Of a DNA stretch of 64,000 nt, positions 23,812 through 31,296 are shown piece after piece. The DNA is from Bacteroidota bacterium. GTDB taxonomy: Bacteria; Bacteroidota; JABWAT01. Under the pieces are notes generated by a model. That model made no database searches, was not told the DNA's origin, and worked only from the letters and a program-made list of their open reading frames with translations. Positions within the stretch are counted from its first letter, which is position 1. Every line of letters starts with the position of its first letter. The position numbers and the translations under genes are program-made. The DNA lies in the NCBI GenBank assembly GCA_013360915.1, contig JABWAT010000010.1:1-64000 (forward strand). The letters run 5' to 3'.

Positions 23812-24891
23812 ATGCAATCCCTTTCCCCTGATCTGTCCGGATATGGATTTGGTCCGGAACAAGAAGCCTGGTTCAGTCAGCACCCTCAGGATGGTCTCTT
23901 CCCCGGACGCGTGGTGGCCGTTCACCGCGACCGGTTTATCATCGTATGCGGAGAGGGCGAAAAAGAAGCCGAATTGACCGGAAATCTGCGCTTCTCGGCC
24001 AACAGCAGGGAAGATTTCCCCGTGGTTGGTGACTGGGTGGCCATCCGGATTCCCGATCCGGATCTGGCGCTGATTCATTCGGTTTTACCCAGACGGTCGC
24101 TTCTGAAGCGCAGGGATCCAGGACGGGAGTCTGAAGCGCAGCCATTGGTTGCCAATCTGGATCTGGCACTTCTGGTTCAGGCGGCTGACCGGGATTTTAA
24201 TCTGAACCGGCTGGAACGATATCTGACCATCTGCAACGACGCACCGGTTCCCGCCGTCATGATTCTAACAAAAACCGACCTGGTCTCTCCCGCTGATCTT
24301 CAGTCCATGCTTACCTCGGTAACACGGCGGTTTCCGGGGTTGAACGTGGTGGCCATCAGCAATGAAACAGGGGAAGGACTACCCGATCTGCTTCATCTGC
24401 TGGAACCCCACAAAACGTATGCGTGTCTGGGTTCCTCGGGTGTGGGAAAATCCACGCTGATCAATACTCTTACCGGAGAGAAGCGGCTTGAAACCCAAAC
24501 GATCAGTGAGATCACCGGAAAGGGCAGACACACCACCAGTCACCGTGAACTGATCCGCCTTCCTTCCGGGGCGTTACTGATCGACACGCCCGGCATGAGG
24601 GAACTCGGATTGGCCGATGGAGGCGGACTGGCAATCACCTTCGACCAGATCAGCCGTCTGGCCTCCGGTTGCCGGTTCTCAGATTGTACTCATACCCACG
24701 AATCGGGATGTGCAGTTATCGGTGCAGTCGGCACGGGTGAACTGGAACGGGACATTTACGATCATTATCTGAAGCTGGACCGGGAGCGTCGGTATTATGA
24801 AACCTCTGCCGCCGACCGTAAACGCAAGGAAAAGATCATTGGCAAACTGGTTAAGAATTTTTATAAGGAATCTCCCAAACGCCGGTCATGA
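23812..24891 (+). CDS. rsgA: Ribosome small subunit-dependent GTPase A (RsgA)
   Basis: The 359-residue protein is a full-length RsgA: N-terminal OB-fold (about 30-95; GRVVAVHRDRFIIVCGEG, VVGDWVAI), circularly permuted GTPase domain with G4 TKTD (about 153-156), G1 GSSGVGKST (about 205-213) and G3 DTPGMREL (about 263-270), and a C-terminal zinc knuckle CRFSDCTHTHESGC (about 289-302). It acts late in 30S subunit maturation, releasing assembly factors on GTP hydrolysis. The zinc-ligand set C-C-H-C is intact. Its stop overlaps the start of the next gene by 4 bases. Confidence 0.96.
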   Translation: MQSLSPDLSGYGFGPEQEAWFSQHPQDGLFPGRVVAVHRDRFIIVCGEGEKEAELTGNLRFSANSREDFPVVGDWVAIRIPDPDLALIHSVLPRRSLLKRRDPGRESEAQPLVANLDLALLVQAADRDFNLNRLERYLTICNDAPVPAVMILTKTDLVSPADLQSMLTSVTRRFPGLNVVAISNETGEGLPDLLHLLEPHKTYACLGSSGVGKSTLINTLTGEKRLETQTISEITGKGRHTTSHRELIRLPSGALLIDTPGMRELGLADGGGLAITFDQISRLASGCRFSDCTHTHESGCAVIGAVGTGELERDIYDHYLKLDRERRYYETSAADRKRKEKIIGKLVKNFYKESPKRRS

Positions 24892-25424
24892 AAACGATCG
24901 AGGAAAAACTCTCAGAAATCCTGACCACACGAAGGAAACCAGAAATGGTCCGGTGGGTCCGCCGGACGCCGGATTCCATGCCGGTTCTGATCCGATTGGC
25001 CTCTGGTGACCAGGGACATCTCTCCTGGCGCGCGGCCTGGGTGCTGTGGGATGCCATGGAACCCGATGACCCACGCGTGATTCCCCACCTTTCCTCCATG
25101 ATCAAACGCCTGCCCTCCCTGCCTGATAACCTGATCAGGGAATGGCTGATGGTTATGCAGCGGTTGACCATTCCGGACAAGCTGGAAGGCCGTGTTTTTG
25201 ATTTCTGCCTGACTGTCTGGGAGGAAATCGATAAACAGCCTTCGGTGCGGCTGAATGCCCTGAAACTGATCCTGAAGATGGCAAAACACTATCCGGAACT
25301 GATTTCCGAACTGGGTCCTGTCTTTGAAGACAGGTACACCGACACCCTGACACCGGGCGCCCGGCGGTCCTTTGAAATCATGACCGCCCCTTTACTGAAA
25401 AAAAAGCTCTCTGGTCCAGGCTGA
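24888..25424 (+). CDS. HEAT-repeat-like hypothetical protein
   Basis: The 178-residue product is predicted all-helical, with helix pairs that resemble HEAT/ARM repeats (for example SWRAAWVLWDAMEPDDPRVIPHLSSMIKRL at about 46-75, and PSVRLNALKLILKMAKHYPELISELGPVFE at about 118-147). This suggests a small protein-interaction solenoid in the cytoplasm. It starts inside the rsgA stop (ATGA at 24888), so it is translationally coupled to rsgA and may act with it, although such pairing is also common by chance. No family name was recognised. Confidence 0.7.
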   Translation: MKTIEEKLSEILTTRRKPEMVRWVRRTPDSMPVLIRLASGDQGHLSWRAAWVLWDAMEPDDPRVIPHLSSMIKRLPSLPDNLIREWLMVMQRLTIPDKLEGRVFDFCLTVWEEIDKQPSVRLNALKLILKMAKHYPELISELGPVFEDRYTDTLTPGARRSFEIMTAPLLKKKLSGPG

Positions 25425-25538
25425 CCGGCTACCTTGTGGGTGAGATCACGAAGTCAGACCTGTGTGACCTCTCCTGCTTTCATCGGACGGAAGGTCTGTA
25501 CATATTAATGTTTAATAAATATTGAAAGATGCTTACCG

Positions 25539-26468
25539 ATGCAGGCCATCGTTTATCAGAAATCAGATAAAACCTTCTCCCTCAAAACCCTGCCCGATCC
25601 CGTCCCTGCAGACAACCAACTCCTGATACGGGTTGAAGCTGTCTCCCTGAATGCAGCCGACTACCGAACCATGCAACTGGGTTCCATCCCAAAACATGGG
25701 ATTTTCGGTGCTGATGTCACGGGCCTGGTCATTGGCGTGGGTCCCGGCTGTACACGGTTTAAAGAGGGGGATGCGGTGATGGCAGACCTTTCGGGAGCAG
25801 GATTTGGCGGCCTGGGCAATCTGGTGGCTGTTTCTGAATCTCTGGTATCCTTCCGTCCATCCACTCTACCACCCGAACAGGCCGCCTGCCTGCCGCTTGC
25901 GGGCGTCACCGCCCTGCAGGCCCTTCGCGACAAGGCACACCTTGAGCCCGGAAGCTCGGTACTGATCGTCGGTGCCTCGGGTGGCGTCGGGACGCTGGCC
26001 ATTCAGATTGCGCGGCATTCCGGAGCCATCGTTTCAGCGGTCTGCAGCACCCGTCACGTTCAGACCGTTTCAGATCTGGGTGCAAGCAAGGTGTTTGATT
26101 ACTCCACCACCGACTGGACGACCACCAAAACCCGTTATGATGTGATTCTGGCTGTGAATGGCAATCACCCCCTCCGGACCTATTACCGTCACCTGAAACC
26201 AGGCGGTACCTGCGTGGTGATCGGTGGTTCCTATTCACAGATTTTCCGATCCCTTCTGTTCGGATGGCTCTGGTCCTTCGGTTCCCGGGCTATCAGGCCT
26301 CATATGGCCAAACCCAATGCAGAAGATCTGGATTTTCTCTCCAATCTTGCTGGATCCGGTCACCTGAAACCAGTCATCGATACCATCCTTCCCCTTGAAA
26401 AAACAGCAGAAGGTTTTGAACGGATCCGTCACGGACATGCTGCCGGCAAAGTGGTGATCCGGATGTAA
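25539..26468 (+). CDS. NAD(P)H-dependent medium-chain dehydrogenase / quinone-oxidoreductase-like
   Basis: The 309-residue protein has the zinc-independent medium-chain dehydrogenase architecture: an N-terminal GroES-like domain (about 1-120; VSLNAADYRTM, GADVTGLVIGVG) and a Rossmann domain with the nucleotide motif VLIVGASGGVGTLAIQIA (about 142-159). The structural zinc cysteines and catalytic zinc ligands of alcohol dehydrogenases are absent, which fits quinone oxidoreductase/enone reductase members. GTCVVIGGS and the C-terminal GHAAGKVVIRM are also typical. It probably reduces activated alkenes or quinones with NADPH. The next gene begins 10 bases downstream. Confidence 0.9.
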   Translation: MQAIVYQKSDKTFSLKTLPDPVPADNQLLIRVEAVSLNAADYRTMQLGSIPKHGIFGADVTGLVIGVGPGCTRFKEGDAVMADLSGAGFGGLGNLVAVSESLVSFRPSTLPPEQAACLPLAGVTALQALRDKAHLEPGSSVLIVGASGGVGTLAIQIARHSGAIVSAVCSTRHVQTVSDLGASKVFDYSTTDWTTTKTRYDVILAVNGNHPLRTYYRHLKPGGTCVVIGGSYSQIFRSLLFGWLWSFGSRAIRPHMAKPNAEDLDFLSNLAGSGHLKPVIDTILPLEKTAEGFERIRHGHAAGKVVIRM

Positions 26469-26478
26469 GCCGGTCTGC

Positions 26479-27135
26479 ATGCAAACGGCCAGAGAACTAC
26501 TCAGCATTCTCATTTCTGAAACCAACCCGGTGAACCGGGAGGGAATGGCCCGTTTTGGCATCAATCCGGCAGGGACACTCGGTATTTCCATTCCGCGCCT
26601 GAGGGAACTGGCCCGTTCCAATAAGCGGAATCACGAGGCAGCACTGGAGTTGTATCAGTCTGGTTACCATGAGGCCAGAATTCTGGCATCCATGATGGCC
26701 GAGCCGAAACGCATGACCCAGGAACTGATGCAGGATTGGGTCACCTGCTTCGACAGCTGGGATGTTTGTGATCAGGTCTGCCTGAATGCCTTTGCCACCT
26801 CTCCTGACCGCTGGCTGGTGCCATTTTCCTGGATGGAAGACGACCGGGAGTTTATCCGCCGTGCCGGTTTTGTCATGATTGCCGTTCTGGCCGTCAAGGA
26901 TCTTAAAGCACCGGATGACGGATTTATCCGCTCGCTTCCCTACTGCCGGACTTATGCAACCGATCCCCGGAATTTCGTGAAAAAGGCCATTTCCTGGGCA
27001 TTGCGACAAACCGGCCGTAAACGATCTGCTCTGGTTCCCTCCATCATCCAACTGGCCGGTGATCTGCTCGCCAGCAACGACCCCACCTCCCGGTGGATCG
27101 GACGGGACGTCAGAAACTACCTTCTCCCGGACTGA
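26479..27135 (+). CDS. AlkD-like DNA alkylation repair protein
   Basis: The 218-residue all-helical protein matches the AlkD/AlkC HEAT-like DNA glycosylase family. It shows GISIPRLRELARSNKRNHEAALELYQSGYHEARILASMM, the key FDSWDVCDQV segment (about 91-100), where the Asp corresponds to the base-excision residue of AlkD, and RRAGFVMIAVLAVKD. AlkD proteins remove cationic alkylpurines such as 3-methyladenine and 7-methylguanine without base flipping. Length is close to the family norm (about 220-240). It lies just upstream of the ArsR operon but has its own stop, and the ArsR promoter lies between them. Confidence 0.88.
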   Translation: MQTARELLSILISETNPVNREGMARFGINPAGTLGISIPRLRELARSNKRNHEAALELYQSGYHEARILASMMAEPKRMTQELMQDWVTCFDSWDVCDQVCLNAFATSPDRWLVPFSWMEDDREFIRRAGFVMIAVLAVKDLKAPDDGFIRSLPYCRTYATDPRNFVKKAISWALRQTGRKRSALVPSIIQLAGDLLASNDPTSRWIGRDVRNYLLPD

Positions 27136-27173
27136 CCCCAATTTCACAGCAACCGGTTCAATCTACTGATTAG

Positions 27174-27204
27174 TTGCGCAACCGAATGGTTGCATATATC
27201 TTTG
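27174..27204 (+). promoter_or_regulatory. Bacteroidota-type promoter with overlapping ArsR-family operator
   Basis: A TTG (27174-27176) and TATCTTTG (27197-27204) are 20 bases apart, fitting the TTG-N19/20-TAnnTTTG promoter form of Bacteroidota sigma-A. Between them lies a perfect inverted repeat GCAACC-gaat-GGTTGC (27178-27193). The repressor encoded immediately downstream at 27233 would block RNA polymerase when bound there, giving autoregulation of the four-gene operon. AAGGAG precedes the arsR-like ATG. Confidence 0.65.
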
Positions 27205-27232
27205 TCTTTGGTTGAGCTGAACAAGGAGTTCC

Positions 27233-27553
27233 ATGCGCCGAGATCCGTTTCAGGCCATTGCCGATCCGACCCGCCGTGCGATCCTGATGCTGCTGGCTGT
27301 CAATACCATGACGGCCGGGGGCATTGCTGATCACTTTGCGGTCAGCCGGCAGGCTGTTTCGAAGCACCTTCAGATTATGACGGAGTGCCAGGTGGTGTCT
27401 CCCGTTCAGCAGGGTCGCGAGATTCACTATCAACTGAATCCGGACCGGCTTGCGGAACTGGATCAGTGGCTGAGTCAGTTCCGGCACCTGCTTGGTCAGC
27501 GATTTAATCAACTCGACGATGTATTAATCCAACTGAAAGAGAAACCAGTATGA
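27233..27553 (+). CDS. ArsR-family repressor (AHSA1-associated type)
   Basis: The 106-residue protein is a winged helix-turn-helix repressor: RRDPFQAIADPTRRAILMLL start, recognition region IADHFAVSRQAVSKHLQIM (about 31-49) and wing VVSPVQQGREIHYQLNP. It lacks the CxC metal-binding pair of arsenic or cadmium sensors, so it belongs to the non-metal branch that often controls a SRPBCC/AHSA1 gene. That gene follows immediately (4-base overlap at 27550). The GCAACC/GGTTGC palindrome upstream is its likely operator. Inducer unknown. Confidence 0.92.
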   Translation: MRRDPFQAIADPTRRAILMLLAVNTMTAGGIADHFAVSRQAVSKHLQIMTECQVVSPVQQGREIHYQLNPDRLAELDQWLSQFRHLLGQRFNQLDDVLIQLKEKPV

Positions 27554-28521
27554 GTCAGGCTGTATTTAACTTCATCACCGACAAACCTTCAAACCGGATC
27601 CGGGTGGAACGATCATTTAATGCTCCGCTTGATCTGGTATGGTCAGCATGGACCGAAGCCGACCTGCTGGACCGCTGGTGGGCCCCCAAACCATACCGGG
27701 CTGAAACCCGATCAATGAACTTTTCTGTGGGCGGGCAGTGGCTGTATTGCATGATCGGACCTGAAGGGGACCGTCATTGGTGTTTATTTAACTATGAATC
27801 CATCGAGCAGCAAAAACGCTACAGCGGTTACGATGCCTTCTGTGATGAAACCGGAGCCATTAACCAGACCAAGCCGAGGGTCGACTGGAACAATGAGTTT
27901 GCTTCAACCGGCCCCGATTCGACCATGGTCACCATGCATTTGCAATTTCAGTCGCTGGCCGACCTGGAAACCATCATTCAGATGGGCTTTAAAGAAGGTT
28001 TTACCATGGGGATGGAAAACCTGGACGAGTACATTGCTGCCCAGTTTTATCTACGCCGGCAAAAGAAGACAACTGTCTCACCCAGAGTCTCTACCTACGT
28101 CAACTTCCCCGGAAACACCGAGGAAGCATTCCGGTTCTATCAATCGGTATTCGGTACCGCATTTATCCACGGTATTCAACGGTTTGGGGATATTCCCGCC
28201 GATCCCGGACAGCCTCCCATGTCTGATAAGGTCAAAAACCTGGTTCTTCATGTGGAACTGCCGCTGCTGGGCGGGCATGTACTGATGGGAACCGATGCAC
28301 CGAAGGAAATGGGATTTACCGTTACCCCGGGAAACAACATGCACATCAATCTGGAACCCGATTCACGTGAAGAAGCCAACCGGATTTTCCACGCACTTGC
28401 CGAAGGTGGGTCCATTTCCATGCCGATTCAGGACATGTTCTGGGGTGCCTATTTCGGAAGTCTGACCGACCGGTTCGGAATCAACTGGATGGTGAACCAT
28501 CAGACAAAGGAGAACCAATGA
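27550..28521 (+). CDS. SRPBCC (AHSA1) - VOC/PhnB fusion protein
   Basis: The 323-residue protein joins two modules usually encoded separately. Residues about 1-165 are an AHSA1/SRPBCC domain (VERSFNAPLDLVWSAWTEAD, LLDRWWAPKPYRAETRSMNF, the closing FKEGFTMGMENLDEYI). Residues about 178-318 are a PhnB-like VOC domain (VSTYVNFPGNTEEAFRFYQS, the final SLTDRFGINWMVNH) very like the stand-alone protein at 5197. The linker is short and Lys-rich (LRRQKKTT). SRPBCC domains bind hydrophobic ligands, and a joint role in sensing or modifying one small molecule is plausible but unproven. It overlaps the ArsR gene and the DoxX gene by 4 bases on each side. Confidence 0.9.
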   Translation: MSQAVFNFITDKPSNRIRVERSFNAPLDLVWSAWTEADLLDRWWAPKPYRAETRSMNFSVGGQWLYCMIGPEGDRHWCLFNYESIEQQKRYSGYDAFCDETGAINQTKPRVDWNNEFASTGPDSTMVTMHLQFQSLADLETIIQMGFKEGFTMGMENLDEYIAAQFYLRRQKKTTVSPRVSTYVNFPGNTEEAFRFYQSVFGTAFIHGIQRFGDIPADPGQPPMSDKVKNLVLHVELPLLGGHVLMGTDAPKEMGFTVTPGNNMHINLEPDSREEANRIFHALAEGGSISMPIQDMFWGAYFGSLTDRFGINWMVNHQTKENQ

Positions 28522-28892
28522 CCTACCGACCGACACTTTACTGGGTTTCCACCGGGCTTTTTGCCGGATTCATGGCCTTTTCAGCCATTCCTGATGTGAT
28601 GATGGTTCCCGAGGCCGTCGACTTTATCACGAAACTGGGATACCCTGTCTATTTCATACCGTTCATTGGCGTTGCCAAATTGCTGGGCTGTCTGGCCATC
28701 CTGATGCCATTTCTGAATCGGGTCAAAGAATGGGCCTATGCCGGACTGGCGTTTGATCTCATCGGTGCCGTTTATTCCAACCTGATGGTGTTCGGATGGG
28801 ATACTGGAATGTTGATGATGATTCCGGTTTTTGGCCTTTTCACTTTGTCTTACTGGCAGAGCCAGCTCAGAGCCAGCAAGCCGGTGGGTTGA
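28518..28892 (+). CDS. DoxX family membrane protein
   Basis: The 124-residue protein has four predicted helices in the DoxX-like layout (YWVSTGLFAGFMAFSAIPDVM, the KLGYPVYFIPFIGVAKLLGCLAI segment with the conserved Gly-Tyr-Pro, EWAYAGLAFDLIGAVYSNL and a final hydrophobic helix). DoxX-like proteins are small quinone- or redox-linked inner-membrane proteins, often induced under chemical stress. It overlaps the fusion gene by 4 bases and is part of the ArsR-regulated operon. Confidence 0.88.
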   Translation: MTYRPTLYWVSTGLFAGFMAFSAIPDVMMVPEAVDFITKLGYPVYFIPFIGVAKLLGCLAILMPFLNRVKEWAYAGLAFDLIGAVYSNLMVFGWDTGMLMMIPVFGLFTLSYWQSQLRASKPVG

Positions 28893-28952
28893 TTTCCCAC
28901 GGGTTCCTGCCGACTTTCCGAACAAACAAATCAGACAGAACGGGAGGTTGGC

Positions 28953-29384
28953 ATGGGACAATCATCAGATACACCAAAAGTCACCGGAATCGGGGGAGTC
29001 TTCTTTTTCTCTGAAAAACCGGCTGAATTGCGGGAATGGTATGGAAAGCAGCTGGGACTGGCGGTTAACGATTACGGATCCAGTTTTGAATTCAGAAACG
29101 CCAACAGTCCCGATGAAATCAACTATCTGCAGTGGAGTCCGTTCCCCTCGGATACCACTTACTTTTCCCCCTCAGTCAAGCCTTTCATGATCAATTACCG
29201 CGTACAGAATCTGACCGGTTTGCTGGAGAAACTGAAGTCTGCCGGGGTGACCATTCTCGACGAAGTGGCTGTTTACGATTATGGTAAGTTTGTCCACATT
29301 TTGGATCCCGAGGGAAACAAGATCGAATTATGGGAGCCCGTCGATCACGTCTTTACCCAAATGGGTGGTGAGACCACCAAATAA
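28953..29384 (+). CDS. VOC family protein (glyoxalase fold)
   Basis: The 143-residue protein is a VOC module: TGIGGVFFFSEKPAELREWYGKQLGL at the N-terminus, FMINYRVQNLTGLLEKLKSAGV, and the C-terminal FVHILDPEGNKIELWEP, in which the Glu is the usual metal ligand. It is the fourth and last gene of the ArsR operon, 60 bases after the DoxX gene. Together with the SRPBCC-VOC fusion it suggests a response to a small reactive compound. The substrate cannot be read from sequence. Confidence 0.88.
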   Translation: MGQSSDTPKVTGIGGVFFFSEKPAELREWYGKQLGLAVNDYGSSFEFRNANSPDEINYLQWSPFPSDTTYFSPSVKPFMINYRVQNLTGLLEKLKSAGVTILDEVAVYDYGKFVHILDPEGNKIELWEPVDHVFTQMGGETTK

Positions 29385-29417
29385 CAACCGGGATTTCTTA
29401 TTCCATGTGACAAGGGT

Positions 29418-30143
29418 TCACCACGGGTGGTCGGTCCCGTCATAATTGATGAACCGACCCGAATCGGCAAGGGTTAGCCGGTCAACGACCTGCGTGATCA
29501 GGTTTGAAACCGACTGGCTGGTGGTGAATCGGGCCCGTGAACCGCCCATGTCGGTCTGAACCCATCCAGGATTAACCGTCACACAAATGATGCCCTCTTC
29601 CCGGAGCTCAAAAGCCATGGACCGGTTCAGTACATTCAGCAGGTTTTTACTTCCCACATACCCATAATGGCCACCGAAGGACAGGCTTGAAACCGATCCC
29701 AGCCAGCTGGATATGCTCAGAACGACCGGCCGGTCACTTTTATTCAGCAAAGGCCGCAGATGTTTGGTCATCAGCAGCGGAGCCAGACTGTTTACCCTGA
29801 AGACCTCCATCATTTCTTCCGGATCCAGATCCTTCAGATAAAAGGCCTTGGCCATTCTCGATTGATCAGGATAATCCTTCGGATTGATTCCGGCATTGTT
29901 CACCAGCAGATCCACCTGTCCGAACTGCTGACCGATCCAACCCGCCATTCCGGCAATCTGATCTTCCCGTGTCACCTCAAGCGGATAGGGATGGACCTCT
30001 CGTGCTTCGATTTTTGCTGCTGCCTGACTGGCTTTTTCAGCATCACGCGCAGTGAGAATCACCCGGTAATTCATGGCAGCCAATTGACGGCACCATTCCA
30101 GACCGAGTCCTTTGGAGGCGCCCGTTACAACCGCCGTTTTCAT
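29418..30143 (-). CDS. Short-chain dehydrogenase/reductase
   Basis: The 241-residue protein is a classical SDR: nucleotide-binding TGASKGLG (7-14), NNAG (about 86-89), catalytic Ser in SISSWLGS and the Tyr-x3-Lys pair in YVGSK (about 164-168). It should oxidise or reduce a carbonyl/hydroxyl substrate with NAD(P)(H). It overlaps the stop of the upstream reductase by 4 bases (30140-30143), so both come from one mRNA that starts opposite the HxlR gene. It converges with the VOC gene at 29384. Confidence 0.92.
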   Translation of the reverse strand: MKTAVVTGASKGLGLEWCRQLAAMNYRVILTARDAEKASQAAAKIEAREVHPYPLEVTREDQIAGMAGWIGQQFGQVDLLVNNAGINPKDYPDQSRMAKAFYLKDLDPEEMMEVFRVNSLAPLLMTKHLRPLLNKSDRPVVLSISSWLGSVSSLSFGGHYGYVGSKNLLNVLNRSMAFELREEGIICVTVNPGWVQTDMGGSRARFTTSQSVSNLITQVVDRLTLADSGRFINYDGTDHPW

Positions 30144-30757
30144 CGCTTCAGCAGCTTAAAGGCAATTTCACGACCCTGTCCCTGAAACATGGCCAGGTTG
30201 ATCCAGAACCACGCAAACTGTTCCATCAAAGTGAATTTGTCATTGCCACCAATGGAGTAGCAGTCGGCAAACCCGGCGTCTTTTGCCAGCTGAATGGCCG
30301 TGTCTCGTCCCCGCGCACTGTCACCGGCCACAAACAGATCAATGGCAACGCACTGATACACCGGATTGACCATGTTGTTGAATCCGGTCGTATTGAAACA
30401 CTTCACCACATCGCGGGTTTGGGTGTTCGCAAGAATGGCCTCGGTTGTATTGGCAAACCCTTCGGCCCCTTTTCCCATTACCGTGTTCATGGCATCAATG
30501 ATGACTTTTCCGGTGGTATCACCAAGGCTTCTGACCACCGGGAGGGTCTGCGTGGCTGGTGTGGAAATCAGGATCACCTCCGATTGCCGGACAGCCTCAG
30601 CAACCGGCGCAGCCGTGATTCCGGGAACTGCAAGCAGATGCTTGCCCTTGAATGTGTTCATATCGCGCACACCAAGAATCACCTGATGACCTTTTCCGGC
30701 CCATTTAGTGGCAAGTGCACCTCCCACATTTCCCGATCCGATCACTGCAATCATCAT
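30140..30757 (-). CDS. NADPH-dependent F420-reductase-like (NAD(P)-binding) protein
   Basis: The 205-residue protein is a small 6-phosphogluconate-type Rossmann protein: MIAVIGSGNVGGALATKWAGKGHQV, VILISTPATQTLPVV, KVIIDAMNTV and a C-terminal helical region with FNTTGFNNM. It resembles the coenzyme-F420-dependent NADP oxidoreductase family (Pfam F420_oxidored), but most bacterial members do not use F420. The gene is divergent from the HxlR regulator at 30889, which probably controls it together with the SDR gene. Confidence 0.85.
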   Translation of the reverse strand: MMIAVIGSGNVGGALATKWAGKGHQVILGVRDMNTFKGKHLLAVPGITAAPVAEAVRQSEVILISTPATQTLPVVRSLGDTTGKVIIDAMNTVMGKGAEGFANTTEAILANTQTRDVVKCFNTTGFNNMVNPVYQCVAIDLFVAGDSARGRDTAIQLAKDAGFADCYSIGGNDKFTLMEQFAWFWINLAMFQGQGREIAFKLLKR

Positions 30758-30826
30758 AATCTGATACTCCTTTTACCTGTAAACTGTATGGTGACAAAGA
30801 TCCCCGTTTGTGGTATTTTGCTCAAT

Positions 30827-30867
30827 ATACTTCCCATGAAATACGATACACACTTATAGGAAAGTAT
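30827..30867. promoter_or_regulatory. Candidate HxlR operator in the divergent intergenic region
   Basis: ATACTTCCC (30827-30835) and GGAAAGTAT (30859-30867) form an inverted repeat with one mismatch, centred at 30847 in the 131-base gap between the divergent reductase and HxlR genes. HxlR-family proteins often bind such ATAC/GTAT-type palindromes next to their own promoter. The spacer (23 bases) is longer than usual, so confidence is limited. Confidence 0.35.
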
Positions 30868-30888
30868 CACCCGCGACAGGAGTCACCC

Positions 30889-31254
30889 ATGCCCGAATTC
30901 ATGTATAACAACAAGCTGTATTACAATCCGGTCGAGTTTGCCATGGACCGGATCGGAGGTACATGGAAAATGCCGATTCTTTGGCGTTTGAAGGACCGGA
31001 TCCGGCGATACAGTGAGTTAAAGAAGGTCATTCCGCACATCACCCATAAAATGCTCACCAGTCAGTTGCGTGCATTGGAACAGGAAGGATTTATCCGGCG
31101 CGAGGTGTTTCCTGTGGTGCCGCCCAAAGTCGAATATTCACTGACCGATCGGGGTAAACGGGCCATTCTGATGATTCAGCAGATCAGGGAGTATGGAATG
31201 GAACTGATGGAGGAATTTGGTGTCGGACATCCCGAAAGCAACCAGCCACGTTAA
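30889..31254 (+). CDS. HxlR-family transcriptional regulator
   Basis: The 121-residue protein is a MarR-like winged helix regulator of the HxlR type: the typical VEFAMDRIGGTWKMPILWRL, ELKKVIPHITHKMLTSQLRALEQEGFIRREV and VPPKVEYSLTDRGK. It contains no cysteine, so it cannot use the thiol switch of YodB/HypR-type members. AGGAG lies seven bases before the ATG. It is transcribed away from the F420-like reductase and SDR genes, the most likely targets. A longer in-frame ORF from 30808 is not supported. Confidence 0.92.
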   Translation: MPEFMYNNKLYYNPVEFAMDRIGGTWKMPILWRLKDRIRRYSELKKVIPHITHKMLTSQLRALEQEGFIRREVFPVVPPKVEYSLTDRGKRAILMIQQIREYGMELMEEFGVGHPESNQPR

Positions 31255-31266
31255 CCGGTGGCTGGT
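31241..31266. terminator. Possible bidirectional hairpin between convergent genes
   Basis: ACCAGCCAC (31241-31249) and GTGGCTGGT (31258-31266) form a perfect 9-base-pair stem with an 8-base loop containing the HxlR stop codon. It lies between the convergent HxlR and lipoprotein genes. There is no T-run on either side, so termination is uncertain. Confidence 0.4.
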
Positions 31267-31296
31267 CATTCAGGAGAGAAATACCTTCAGGCCGGA

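Noticed and set aside
25455-25498. CAGACCT/AGGTCTG inverted repeat before the dehydrogenase gene
   Set aside because: Only 7-base arms with a 30-base spacer; too weak to call a site.
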